Of a DNA stretch of 7,721 bases, positions 1 through 5,814 are shown in pieces. Position 1 is the stretch's first letter. Every line of letters begins with the position of its first letter. Under the pieces are notes generated by a model that had not been told where the DNA came from, searched no databases, and was given only the letters and a program-made list of their open reading frames with translations. This stretch comes from T1Sed10-7 sp047921175. Its GTDB lineage: Bacteria; Actinomycetota; Nitriliruptoria; Nitriliruptorales; Nitriliruptoraceae. The stretch is from positions 1 through 7,721 of the forward strand of contig JBLRWQ010000102.1 of assembly GCA_047921175.1 (NCBI GenBank). The letters are read 5' to 3'. The position numbers were made by a program, and so were the translations under genes.

Positions 1-144
1 CGCCTTGGCGGCGACGCCCTCACCCTCGTGGATCAGGCCGAGGAGGATGTGCTCGGTCCCGATGTAGTTGTGGTTGAGCATCCTCGCCTCTTCCTGGGCG
101 AGGACCACCACACGACGGGCCCGGTCGGTGAACCGCTCGAACAT
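1..144 (-). CDS. clpC: ClpC, AAA+ unfoldase of the Clp protease (N-terminal 48 residues only)
   Basis: ClpC is the cytosolic Hsp100 unfoldase that feeds proteins to the ClpP peptidase. The reverse strand starts MFERFTDRAR and continues with LNHNYIGTEHILLGL, the signature of the first Clp_N repeat in actinobacterial and cyanobacterial ClpC. Only the first half of that repeat is present; the adaptor-binding remainder, both AAA modules and the ClpP-binding loop lie beyond the left edge. ATG at 144 is chosen because the family begins exactly with MFERFT. No strong Shine-Dalgarno is visible; AGAAAG lies about ten bases upstream of the start. The upstream side is a 700-bp gene-free stretch, so clpC heads its own transcript here. 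Identification is secure from sequence similarity I recognise; nothing can be said about the missing part. Confidence 0.96.
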   Translation of the reverse strand, partial: MFERFTDRARRVVVLAQEEARMLNHNYIGTEHILLGLIHEGEGVAAKA

Positions 145-190
145 GCGGACGACTTTCTGGCTGGGGTCCCTCGGACGAGGTGGAGGACCG

Positions 191-236
191 GGTGCGGCGC
201 CGGGTGCCGGTGCGGGGTGCGGTGGCGGTGCGGTGC
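191..236 (-). repeat. GGTGC-rich stretch in the clpC leader
   Basis: GGTGC occurs six times in 46 bases (starting at 191, 203, 209, 216, 227 and 232). On the clpC transcript strand this reads as repeated GCACC, a purine-poor and probably weakly structured leader segment 47-92 nt upstream of the ATG. It could be simple low-complexity drift. No function is assigned. Confidence 0.5.
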
Positions 237-262
237 CTGCGGGCGGTCTCCCACGTCTTCTG

Positions 263-292
263 AGCGTAACCCATCGGTTGCGTGCGTCTTCC
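263..292 (-). promoter_or_regulatory. Possible clpC promoter, thiol-stress (SigR/SigH) like
   Basis: On the minus strand GGAAG (292-288) is followed after 17 bases by GTT (270-268), and a TANNNT hexamer TACGCT lies at 268-263. The SigR/SigH family recognises GGAAT, a gap of about 18 bases, then GTT, and clp genes belong to that regulon in several actinobacteria. The expected start of transcription would give a leader of roughly 110 nt. The match is imperfect at the fifth -35 base and the gap is one short, so this is a candidate only. Confidence 0.25.
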
Positions 293-524
293 CTGGTCGG
301 GCCGGTGGTGCGCTGGTCGCGCCGGTCGGCCGTGCGGGGCGTTCGCTGGGGTTCGGTGCCCGACGGCGGTGCGGTTGCCACGGGACGCCGAGCGCACACC
401 GTGGCGTGCCTGCCGGCGTCGCGGGCGGATCCTGCGCCGTGCCGTGGTCGCGGACCTGCGCGACCCCGACGCAACCCCGCGCTCCTGCACCCCCCTGCTG
501 CCGGTTGGGGACCGGCCGCGTACG

Positions 525-571
525 GGTTGGGGACCTCCGGCCGCGTACCACACGGATGGACGTCCCCAACC
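525..571. repeat. Dyad unit 1
   Basis: Perfect 10-bp arms: GGTTGGGGAC (525-534) and GTCCCCAACC (562-571), separated by 27 nt. Past a C-C mismatch the pairing resumes inwards with TCC (536-538) against GGA (558-560), so a transcript could form a stem of about 13 pairs with one internal mismatch. Confidence 0.85.
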
Positions 572-608
572 ACCGAAACCTCTCCACCCCGCGTACCGGT
601 TGGGGACC

Positions 609-658
609 GGTTGGGGACCTCCGGCCGCGTACCACACCGAGGGACGTCCCCACCCAAC
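609..658. repeat. Dyad unit 2
   Basis: Left arm GGTTGGGGAC (609-618). The right core GTCCCC (646-651) pairs with bases 613-618 across 27 nt. The outer part of the right side reads ACCCAAC (652-658), so the outer four pairs are disturbed by three extra bases compared with unit 1. The interior is nearly identical to unit 1. Confidence 0.8.
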
Positions 659-692
659 GCAGCCTCTCCACCCCCGCACACCGGTTCACGCA

Positions 693-739
693 GGTTGGGT
701 GCATGCAGCCCCGGTATCCGGGGCGTAACGCACCCAACC
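693..739. repeat. Dyad unit 3, nested hairpin
   Basis: Outer arms GGTTGGGTGC (693-702) and GCACCCAACC (730-739) are a perfect 10-bp inverted repeat with a 27-nt interior. The interior contains a second perfect hairpin, CCCCGG (709-714), loop TAT, CCGGGG (718-723), placed exactly centrally with six unpaired bases on each side. This two-tier fold is not seen in units 1 and 2. Confidence 0.85.
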
Positions 740-777
740 GGTGAGCAGACCCAGCGACGCAGCGGCGACGGCGGCAC

Positions 778-820
778 CTGGGTGCATCGAGGGCCGGGAG
801 CCGGACCCGCATGCACCCAG
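778..820 (-). terminator. Dyad unit 4, candidate terminator of the CPBP protease gene
   Basis: Perfect 10-bp arms CTGGGTGCAT (778-787) and ATGCACCCAG (811-820). The interior holds a second hairpin: GGGCCGG (791-797), loop GAG, then CCGG (801-804), a bulged A and CCC (806-808). Read in the minus direction it starts about 31 nt after the protease stop codon, a usual place for a terminator stem. No T-run follows, which is common in high-GC actinobacteria. Because it shares spacing with units 1-3, termination may be a secondary role. Confidence 0.5.
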
Positions 821-851
821 CTGGCGTCAGCCGACCACCCGCGGGGCAGCG

Positions 852-1712
852 TCACCCGTTGATGCCGGCGGCGATCAGCACGAGCAGCAGGGTCAGGAAC
901 ACCAGGTTCACGATCACGTGGGTCGCGATGCCGATCCGGAGCGAACGCTCGCGCCACACCAGCCACGTCATCGGCACCAGCCCGATGATCCGGGCGGGGT
1001 TCTGCCACGGCGTCCAGAAGTGGTAGAGCGAGAACAGCGCGGTGTTGAGCACCGGCGCGCCACGCCCCAGCCGCGAGATGCGGGGCAGCAGGTAGCCGCG
1101 GAAGTACAGCTCCTCGACGACCGGCCCGACCACCCCGTTGCAGACCACCGCGGTCAGGATCAGCAGCACGGTGACCAGCGTGCTGGGCTCGACGCCACCG
1201 TCGTCGAAGGTGGAGAACTGCAGCACCGCGTCGGGCAGCCACCCGAAGACACGCTCGGCCAGGAACGGGTCGACCACCGCGGTCGAGATCAGGAAGAACA
1301 CCATGAACCAGGTCACCAGCCCGGCGACCAGCCACCGGCGACGACGGCGCGGCAGCTGCTCGCGGTAGCCGACGGTCAGCGGGGAGAGCCGCCACGACCC
1401 GGTCCGCCGGCGGGCGTGCACCAGCAGGGTCCCGAGCTCGATCGGCACGATCACGGCCGGGATGCCGATGAACAGGACGAACGGCGCCGGGATCCCGAAG
1501 CGGGCGAAGAACGGGGCGGTCGCGAGCACGAACGCCAGCAGCGCCGCACCCGGCCACAGGTGCAGCAGCACCGAGGTGGCGAGGTGGTGCTGCTCGGCCT
1601 CGGCCGGCTCCCGGGCCGCGGGAGGCTGCGGGACGGACACCGAGGTGGTGGCGGGGTCAGAGGTGGTGGCGGGGTCAGAGGTGGTGGCGGGGTCAGAGGT
1701 GGTGGGGCGCAT
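852..1712 (-). CDS. CPBP-family intramembrane metalloprotease
   Basis: 286 residues. The family (CPBP/Abi, related to eukaryotic Rce1) consists of membrane-embedded glutamate proteases, some of which process prenylated or bacteriocin-like peptides. All three catalytic motifs are present: EELYFR (E200, E201, R205), FSLYH (F227, H231) and HVIVN (H265, N269). Hydrophobic stretches near 47-70, 74-97, 127-147, 176-198, 219-235, 241-255 and 261-283 suggest about seven membrane segments. Residues 1-45 are hydrophilic, with a TSDPAT repeat, and probably cytosolic. The frame stays open far upstream, so the start rests on an AGGAG seven bases before ATG 1712. The gene diverges from the SARP/STAND regulator, which is its likeliest controller (inference). 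The substrate is unknown; roles in bacteriocin immunity, peptide maturation or membrane protein turnover are all possible. Confidence 0.93.
   Translation of the reverse strand: MRPTTSDPATTSDPATTSDPATTSVSVPQPPAAREPAEAEQHHLATSVLLHLWPGAALLAFVLATAPFFARFGIPAPFVLFIGIPAVIVPIELGTLLVHARRRTGSWRLSPLTVGYREQLPRRRRRWLVAGLVTWFMVFFLISTAVVDPFLAERVFGWLPDAVLQFSTFDDGGVEPSTLVTVLLILTAVVCNGVVGPVVEELYFRGYLLPRISRLGRGAPVLNTALFSLYHFWTPWQNPARIIGLVPMTWLVWRERSLRIGIATHVIVNLVFLTLLLVLIAAGING
1642..1704 (-). repeat. 18-bp tandem repeat coding the TSDPAT tail of the CPBP protease
   Basis: Three exact copies of GAGGTGGTGGCGGGGTCA (1642-1659, 1660-1677, 1678-1695) plus a 9-base partial copy to 1704, given on the plus strand. 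The unit is six codons, so copy-number change keeps frame. It encodes the disordered N-terminal extension (about residues 4-24). Exact identity of the copies suggests a recent slippage expansion. Confidence 0.93.
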
Positions 1713-1719
1713 CGTGGTG

Positions 1720-1724
1720 CTCCT
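1720..1724 (-). promoter_or_regulatory. Shine-Dalgarno that fixes the CPBP protease start
   Basis: The minus strand reads CCCAGGAGCACCACG immediately before ATG 1712: AGGAG with a 7-base spacer. This decides the start, because the same frame is open upstream for almost 900 further bases over the regulator gene. Confidence 0.85.
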
Positions 1725-1834
1725 GGGATCGGGGGCCGGGGACCGGCCGGGGTCGTCGTGGACGTACCCACCATCCCCGGCCGACCTGTCGCCCCCCTGT
1801 GACGGCCCTGTGGTGCGCTGACGCCTCCGCCACC

Positions 1835-1870
1835 TCGGTGCTGGCGTGACTACGGTCCGGTCAGCACCGA
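1835..1870 (+). promoter_or_regulatory. Perfect inverted repeat around a possible -10 box of the SARP/STAND regulator gene
   Basis: TCGGTGCTG (1835-1843) and CAGCACCGA (1862-1870) are exact reverse complements with 18 nt between them, extendable by a G-T and a C-G pair inwards. The interior contains TACGGT (1851-1856), a TANNNT hexamer suitable as a -10 box; no convincing -35 is seen. The right arm ends six bases before the GAGGG ribosome site (1877-1881). A shorter dyad, CGGTC-N6-GACCG, overlaps at 1858-1873. Either an operator for autoregulation or a leader hairpin beside the ribosome site would fit. Confidence 0.5.
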
Positions 1871-1886
1871 CCGCCCGAGGGACGTC

Positions 1887-4800
1887 GTGGAGATCGACCT
1901 GCTCGGCCCGCCCCGCGCACGCCTGGGTGCGCGCGTGCTGGAGCTGACCGGCCGGCAGCCCGCGCTGCTCGCGGTGCTGGCGCTGGAGGCGCCACGCCCG
2001 GTCTCCCACGATCGGCTGATCGACGCGATCTGGGGCGAGGACCTGCCGCGCGACCCGGCGAACGCCCTGCAGCAGCGCATCTCGAGCCTGCGTCGCAGCC
2101 TCGATCCGGACCGGGCCGGGCAGGTCCTGGCGACGCTGAGCGGCGGCTACGCCCTGCACGTCGACGCCGCCCGGATCGACGCCCGGCGCTTCACCCACCT
2201 GGCGGCGACCGGACACGACCAGCTGGCGAAGGGCCAGCATGACGCCGCCCGCCACACGCTCACCGAAGCGCTGTCGCTGTGGCGCGGCCCGGCGCTGGAC
2301 GGCGTGGCGGACGAGCCCTGGGCGCGCGCCGAGGTGGCACGGCTCACCGAGCTCGAGCTCAACGCCCGGCAGGACCGGCTCCGGGCGGAGCTCGCGCTCG
2401 GTGCCGGGCCGGAGCTGGTCGCGGAGCTGACCGACCTCACCGCTGCGCACCCGCTGCACGAGGGGCTCGTTGCCCTGCAGCTGGTCGCGCTGGTGCGCGC
2501 CGACCGGCAGGCGGCGGCACTCGGGGCGTACGAGCGGCTGCGGGAGGCGCTGGCCGACGAGCTCGGCGTCGATCCCGGCCTCGCGCTCCAGCGGCTCCAC
2601 CAGCGGGTGCTCCAGCAGGACCCGTCGCTACTCGCGCCGGACCCGGCCGACGGCGCGGCGTCGCCCCTGGCAGCACGCACCGACGGCGCGGGGCCGCCCC
2701 TGGCAGCGCCGGCCGACGACGTGGGGTCCGGCGTCGCCGCCACCGACCGACCCGCCGGCCCGGGAGGAACCGCTCCAGCCGCCACCGACCCGGCGGCTAC
2801 CACCCCTGCAGCCACCACCCCGGCCGCCACCGCACCCACCACGCAAGACGGTCGCGGCGCCACCCTGCATGGCAACGTGCCGGCGGCCGCCACCTCGGTG
2901 CTCGGGCGGGACGAGGAGGTGACGCGGCTGGCGGCCCAGCTGTCCGGCGGCACCCGGCTCGTCACCCTGACCGGGCCCGGTGGGGCGGGCAAGACCACCC
3001 TCGCGCAGGCGGTGGTCCGGGCGCTGGCACCTCCGGCCGACGGGACCTGGCTGGTCGCGCTGGCGCCGTTGCCCGCTGGCGGCGAGGTGGCCGACACCGT
3101 GGCCCGGACCCTCGGCATCCAGCCGGTCGGGCTGTCCCAGCCGAGCGTGGATGCGGCCTCGCTGGCTGCGGCGCTGGCGGACCGGGAGCTCGTGCTCGTG
3201 CTCGACAACGCCGAGCACGTGGTCGAGGCGACCGCGCTGCTCGCCGGCGAGCTGCTGGCCCGCGCCCCGGCGGTGCGGCTGCTCGTCACCAGCCGGGAGC
3301 TGCTCCGGGTGCCGGGCGAGCAGGCCGAGGCCGTGCCGCCGCTGCGCGAGGACGCCGCACTCGAGCTGCTCACCGAGCGTGCCCGTGCCCGCTCCCCCGG
3401 CTTCCGGCTGGACGACGACGACCGCGCGGTCGCCGCTCGTCTGGTGCGCCAGCTCGACCTGCTGCCGCTGGCGATCGAGCTGGCCGCCAGCCGGCTCGCG
3501 GTGCTGTCGCTCGCCGAGCTCGCCGCGCAGGTCCACCACCACCTCGATCCGCGCGTCGGCGCTGCCGCGGCACCGGCCGGCGCCGACGGGACGGGCCCGG
3601 CTCGCACCGGCACCACCGGCCCCGACCAGCCACCCGGTGCGCTGGACCTGCTGACCAGCGCGACCCGCGGGGCGCCGGCCCGCCAGAAGACGCTGCGGGG
3701 TGCGCTCGACTGGAGCCACGACCTGCTGGACCCCGAGCTGCAGCGGGCCTGGGCCGCGCTGTCGGTCCCGCCGGGCGCCTTCGACCTGCAGATGGCGGCC
3801 GCGCTGCTCGAGGCCGCCGGGGTCGCCGGCCACCACCTCGACGTCGTCGGGGAGCTCGCCGACCGGTCGCTCCTGCAGGTCGACACGACGTCCACGCCGA
3901 CCCGGCTCGAGCTGCTGGGCACGATCCGCGCCTACGGCCGCGACCGGCTCGCGACGGCGCCGTGGCGGGATGCGGTGCGGCGTCGCCACGCCGCGGCGGT
4001 GGAGGCGGCGCTGGTGGCGGCCACGACCGACCCGGACCCGGCCCGCTACCCGCTCGACCTCGAGGCGATGGCGGCCTGGCGCGACGACGCCCGGGCGGCG
4101 ATGGCCTGGGCCGATGCGGCCGGCGACCATGGCCAGCTGCAGCGGCTGGCCGGCCTGCTGGGCTGGTCGTGGGTGCTGCACGGGCTGGCCGCGGAGGGGC
4201 TCGACTGGCTCGCGCGCGGGCTGCCCGACATCGAGGTGGCGGAGGCGGCCTCGGGCGTCGGCACCGCGGTCGTGCTCGACCCGGACGCGGTCGTGTGGGC
4301 CAGCGGGCTGCGGACCGCCCGGCCCGACGCGGAGGCCCTGCGGTGGGCGCGGCTCTCCCTGCGCCTGGCCGAGACCCCGCAGCAGCGCGTGACCGCCGCG
4401 GTGTTCGCCGCCGCCCACCTGCTGCGCGCCGGCGGCACCGCGTCGTTCACCGAGGCCTGGGAGGAGGCGACCGCCACCGCGGAGCCGATCGGCGGCTGGC
4501 CCCTCGGCTTCGTCCGCCTCATGGGCGCACAGCTGGCCCGGATGTCCGGCGCGGTCGACCGGGTCCGCCCGCAGGCCGAGGAGGCGCTGGCGCTGCTGGA
4601 GGCCAGCGGTGCGGACTGGGCCGAGGCCTACGCGATAGACCTCGTGATCGAGGGCGTGCTGGAGGACGGCGACCACCGACGCGCCCGCGAGCTCGCGCTG
4701 CGCGGGCTCGCGCGGTGCCGCACCGCGGGCAGCCCGGAGCTCGAGGCGCGCATGCTGCTGCAGCTCGGGGTCGCCACCCACCACCTCGGCGAGCCCGCGC

Positions 4801-5204
4801 AGGGCCGCGAGCTCCTGGACCGCGCGATCACGATGATCCGGCGCACGACCGGGATCACCGACGACGACCTCGGCGGTGCCGACCCGACCAGCCTGGCCTT
4901 CGCCGAGCTGATGGCCGGCGTGCTGGCACGCGAGCGCGCCGTGCTCGCCGCCGGCTCACCGGACCCGGACGAGCTCGCGCGCGCCGACGGCCACCTCGCC
5001 CGTGCCGCGGCGCTGTTCGCCCCCACCGGCAACGCCTATGGGGCCGCCTGGACCGCCGCCGAACGCGCCCACACGGCGGTGGCGGCCGGCAAGGTCGAGA
5101 CCGCCCGGGGCTTCGCGGCCGAGGCGGTGGCGCTGGCCGATGAGGTCGGTCAGCCCGAGCTGCTGGCCCAGGCCCGCGCGGCTGAGGAGGCCGCAGGAGG
5201 GTGA
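1887..5204 (+). CDS. AfsR-like SARP/STAND transcriptional regulator (wHTH-BTAD-NB-ARC-TPR)
   Basis: 1105 residues. Residues 1-93 form an OmpR-type winged helix (HDRLIDAIWGEDLP, LQQRISSLRRSLDP, LSGGYAL) and about 98-245 the BTAD domain ending in LADELGVDPG. An Ala/Pro/Thr linker (250-335) leads to an NB-ARC/STAND ATPase: Walker A GPGGAGKT (363-370), Walker B LVLVLDNAEH (435-444), TSR sensor (468-470), LLPLAIELAASR (525-536) and LLGTIRAYGRDRL (676-688). A helical TPR-like tail fills about 700-1105. Such proteins bind promoter repeats and activate secondary-metabolism or stress genes, with ATP-dependent oligomerisation triggered through the tail. GTG 1887 is chosen from GAGGG five bases upstream and the family start. 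Oddities: the usual GLPL is LLPL, and a second low-complexity insert sits at about 557-585. Family sure; target and signal unknown. Confidence 0.94.
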   Translation: MEIDLLGPPRARLGARVLELTGRQPALLAVLALEAPRPVSHDRLIDAIWGEDLPRDPANALQQRISSLRRSLDPDRAGQVLATLSGGYALHVDAARIDARRFTHLAATGHDQLAKGQHDAARHTLTEALSLWRGPALDGVADEPWARAEVARLTELELNARQDRLRAELALGAGPELVAELTDLTAAHPLHEGLVALQLVALVRADRQAAALGAYERLREALADELGVDPGLALQRLHQRVLQQDPSLLAPDPADGAASPLAARTDGAGPPLAAPADDVGSGVAATDRPAGPGGTAPAATDPAATTPAATTPAATAPTTQDGRGATLHGNVPAAATSVLGRDEEVTRLAAQLSGGTRLVTLTGPGGAGKTTLAQAVVRALAPPADGTWLVALAPLPAGGEVADTVARTLGIQPVGLSQPSVDAASLAAALADRELVLVLDNAEHVVEATALLAGELLARAPAVRLLVTSRELLRVPGEQAEAVPPLREDAALELLTERARARSPGFRLDDDDRAVAARLVRQLDLLPLAIELAASRLAVLSLAELAAQVHHHLDPRVGAAAAPAGADGTGPARTGTTGPDQPPGALDLLTSATRGAPARQKTLRGALDWSHDLLDPELQRAWAALSVPPGAFDLQMAAALLEAAGVAGHHLDVVGELADRSLLQVDTTSTPTRLELLGTIRAYGRDRLATAPWRDAVRRRHAAAVEAALVAATTDPDPARYPLDLEAMAAWRDDARAAMAWADAAGDHGQLQRLAGLLGWSWVLHGLAAEGLDWLARGLPDIEVAEAASGVGTAVVLDPDAVVWASGLRTARPDAEALRWARLSLRLAETPQQRVTAAVFAAAHLLRAGGTASFTEAWEEATATAEPIGGWPLGFVRLMGAQLARMSGAVDRVRPQAEEALALLEASGADWAEAYAIDLVIEGVLEDGDHRRARELALRGLARCRTAGSPELEARMLLQLGVATHHLGEPAQGRELLDRAITMIRRTTGITDDDLGGADPTSLAFAELMAGVLARERAVLAAGSPDPDELARADGHLARAAALFAPTGNAYGAAWTAAERAHTAVAAGKVETARGFAAEAVALADEVGQPELLAQARAAEEAAGG
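2646..2744 (+). repeat. 33-bp tandem repeat in the regulator linker (three diverged copies)
   Basis: Residues 254-264, 265-275 and 276-286 read ADGAASPLAAR, TDGAGPPLAAP and ADDVGSGVAAT. The first two DNA copies are close and share CGACGGCGCGG and CCCCTGGCAGC; the third is decayed. Eleven codons per unit keep frame. This is the beginning of the flexible linker between the DNA-binding/BTAD half and the ATPase half. Confidence 0.8.
2796..2840 (+). repeat. 15-bp tandem repeat in the regulator linker (ATTPA units)
   Basis: Residues 304-318 read ATTPA, ATTPA, ATAPT from GCT/GCC-ACC-ACC-CCN-GCN units, two good copies and one changed. It continues the interdomain linker and, like the 33-bp repeat, looks like slippage expansion in a segment without fold constraint. 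Confidence 0.75.
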
Positions 5205-5231
5205 GCCGCCGCGGAGGCCGCCGGAGGGTGA
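5178..5231 (+). repeat. 27-bp duplication across the regulator stop codon
   Basis: The last nine codons of the regulator including its stop (5178-5204; AAEEAAGG then TGA) are followed directly by a second in-frame copy (5205-5231; AAAEAAGG then TGA). 23 of 27 bases match. The second copy is now 3' untranslated, in the 43-bp gap before the convergent LOG gene. No clear terminator hairpin is seen in that gap, apart from the short palindrome GGCGCGCGCC at 5232-5241. Confidence 0.85.
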
Positions 5232-5247
5232 GGCGCGCGCCGGTGGC

Positions 5248-5814
5248 TCAGAACCACTTGGTGGGCAGGTCCGCGGGCTCGTAGGCGTCGACGTAGGCGA
5301 ACAGGTCGTCGAGGTCGGTGGCAAGGTGCCACAGCTCGGCGTACTCGGGCTTGGCGAAGCCGAGCTCGAAGAGGTGGTCGAAGGCGGCCAGTAGCGGCCC
5401 CCAGAACCCGTCCACGTCCAGCAGCACGATCGGCTTGTCGTGGTAGCCGAGCTGCTTGAGGGTCAGCACCTCGAGCAGCTCCTCGATCGTGCCGAACCCG
5501 CCGGGCAGGGCGACGAAGGCGTCGGCGCGCTCGTACAGGGCGCGCTTGCGGTCGCCCATGCCGTCGGTGATCAGCAGCTCGTCGCAGTCGCGGTCAGCCA
5601 GGCCGCGCTCGGCCATCAGCTGCGGTAGCACGCCGGTGACGTGCCCGCCCGCCTCGCGGGTGGCCAGCGCCAGCACGCCCATCAGGCCGACGTCGGTGCC
5701 GCCGTAGACCAGCGCGTCACCTCGCTCCCCGACCCGGTAGCCGAAGGCGCGGGCGGCGGCCCGGTAGCGGTCATCGACCGCGTCCGAGGAGGAGGTGTAG
5801 ACGGTGAACCTCAC
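5248..5814 (-). CDS. LOG-family nucleotide 5'-monophosphate phosphoribohydrolase
   Basis: 188 residues, the normal size for the LOG (TIGR00730) family. LOG enzymes split the N-glycosidic bond of nucleoside 5'-monophosphates, classically cytokinin riboside monophosphates, releasing the base and ribose 5-phosphate; the bacterial substrate is often unclear. Visible motifs are YGGTDVGLMG (37-46), MGDRK (86-90) and the diagnostic PGGFGTIEE (104-112), with E111/E112 and R89 as catalytic or phosphate-binding positions. It is a soluble Rossmann-like protein. The GTG start at 5814 is supported by GGAGG four bases upstream. The N-terminus has VYTSSSDAVD where many members have a VFCGSS-type start, a mild variation. 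It converges with the regulator gene and diverges from the WS/DGAT gene. Older databases call this family lysine decarboxylase, which is wrong for this size and motif set. Confidence 0.94.
   Translation of the reverse strand: MRFTVYTSSSDAVDDRYRAAARAFGYRVGERGDALVYGGTDVGLMGVLALATREAGGHVTGVLPQLMAERGLADRDCDELLITDGMGDRKRALYERADAFVALPGGFGTIEELLEVLTLKQLGYHDKPIVLLDVDGFWGPLLAAFDHLFELGFAKPEYAELWHLATDLDDLFAYVDAYEPADLPTKWF

Larger units (their letters stand above)
503..820. repeat. Array of four diverged dyad units, period about 84 bp
   Basis: Four inverted repeats recur with left-arm cores starting at 529, 613, 697 and 780, spacings of 84, 84 and 83 bp. Each dyad has exactly 27 nt between its six-base core arms. 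Units one and two are close copies: their first 29 bases are identical and both carry CCTCTCCACCCC downstream. Units three and four keep the geometry, but the core changes from GGGGAC/GTCCCC to GGGTGC/GCACCC. Extra direct copies of GGTTGGGGAC start at 503 and 598. The array lies wholly between genes. It could be a family of extragenic palindromes, a set of protein-binding sites, or transcript hairpins; sequence alone does not decide. Confidence 0.8.
145..851. other. Gene-free region between clpC and the CPBP protease gene
   Basis: About 700 bp with no reading frame that looks like a gene. Open frames exist on both strands, but they translate to Arg/Pro/Gly-rich sequence with no recognisable domain and are what GC-rich DNA produces by chance. 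Read from the clpC side it holds a GGTGC-rich leader (191-236), a weak promoter candidate (263-292), plain GC-rich DNA to about 500, then the dyad array (503-820). In the minus orientation it is the 3' flank of the protease gene and the 5' flank of clpC, so terminator and promoter functions are both expected here. Confidence 0.75.

Noticed and set aside
311..321. CGC-N5-GCG, resembling the core of a ClgR box upstream of clpC
   Set aside because: The interior and flanks do not fit the known consensus, and this pattern is common by chance at this GC content.
693..739. tRNA or other known RNA gene at the nested hairpin
   Set aside because: No cloverleaf, no T-loop or anticodon arm, and no CCA end; only a two-tier stem is present.
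503..820. CRISPR array
   Set aside because: The units are long and diverged, each carries its own dyad, and there are no short identical repeats separated by unique spacers.
28..862. Several open frames on both strands over the clpC-protease gap
   Set aside because: They are rich in Arg, Pro, Gly and Thr, run through inverted and direct repeats, show no domain, and partly overlap the clpC start.
1761..1803. Promoter for the CPBP protease (GCGACA with TACGTC on the minus strand)
   Set aside because: The gap is 20 bases and neither hexamer is convincing; alternatives at 17-18 bases have no -10 box.
1713..2600. Minus-strand open frame continuing upstream of the CPBP protease for nearly 300 codons
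   Set aside because: It overlaps the wHTH-BTAD part of the regulator, has a shadow-like Arg/Gln/Gly composition, and the protease has a perfect ribosome site at ATG 1712.
2147..4784. Long minus-strand open frames opposite the regulator
   Set aside because: Antisense shadows of a GC-rich gene; the plus frame has all NB-ARC and BTAD motifs.
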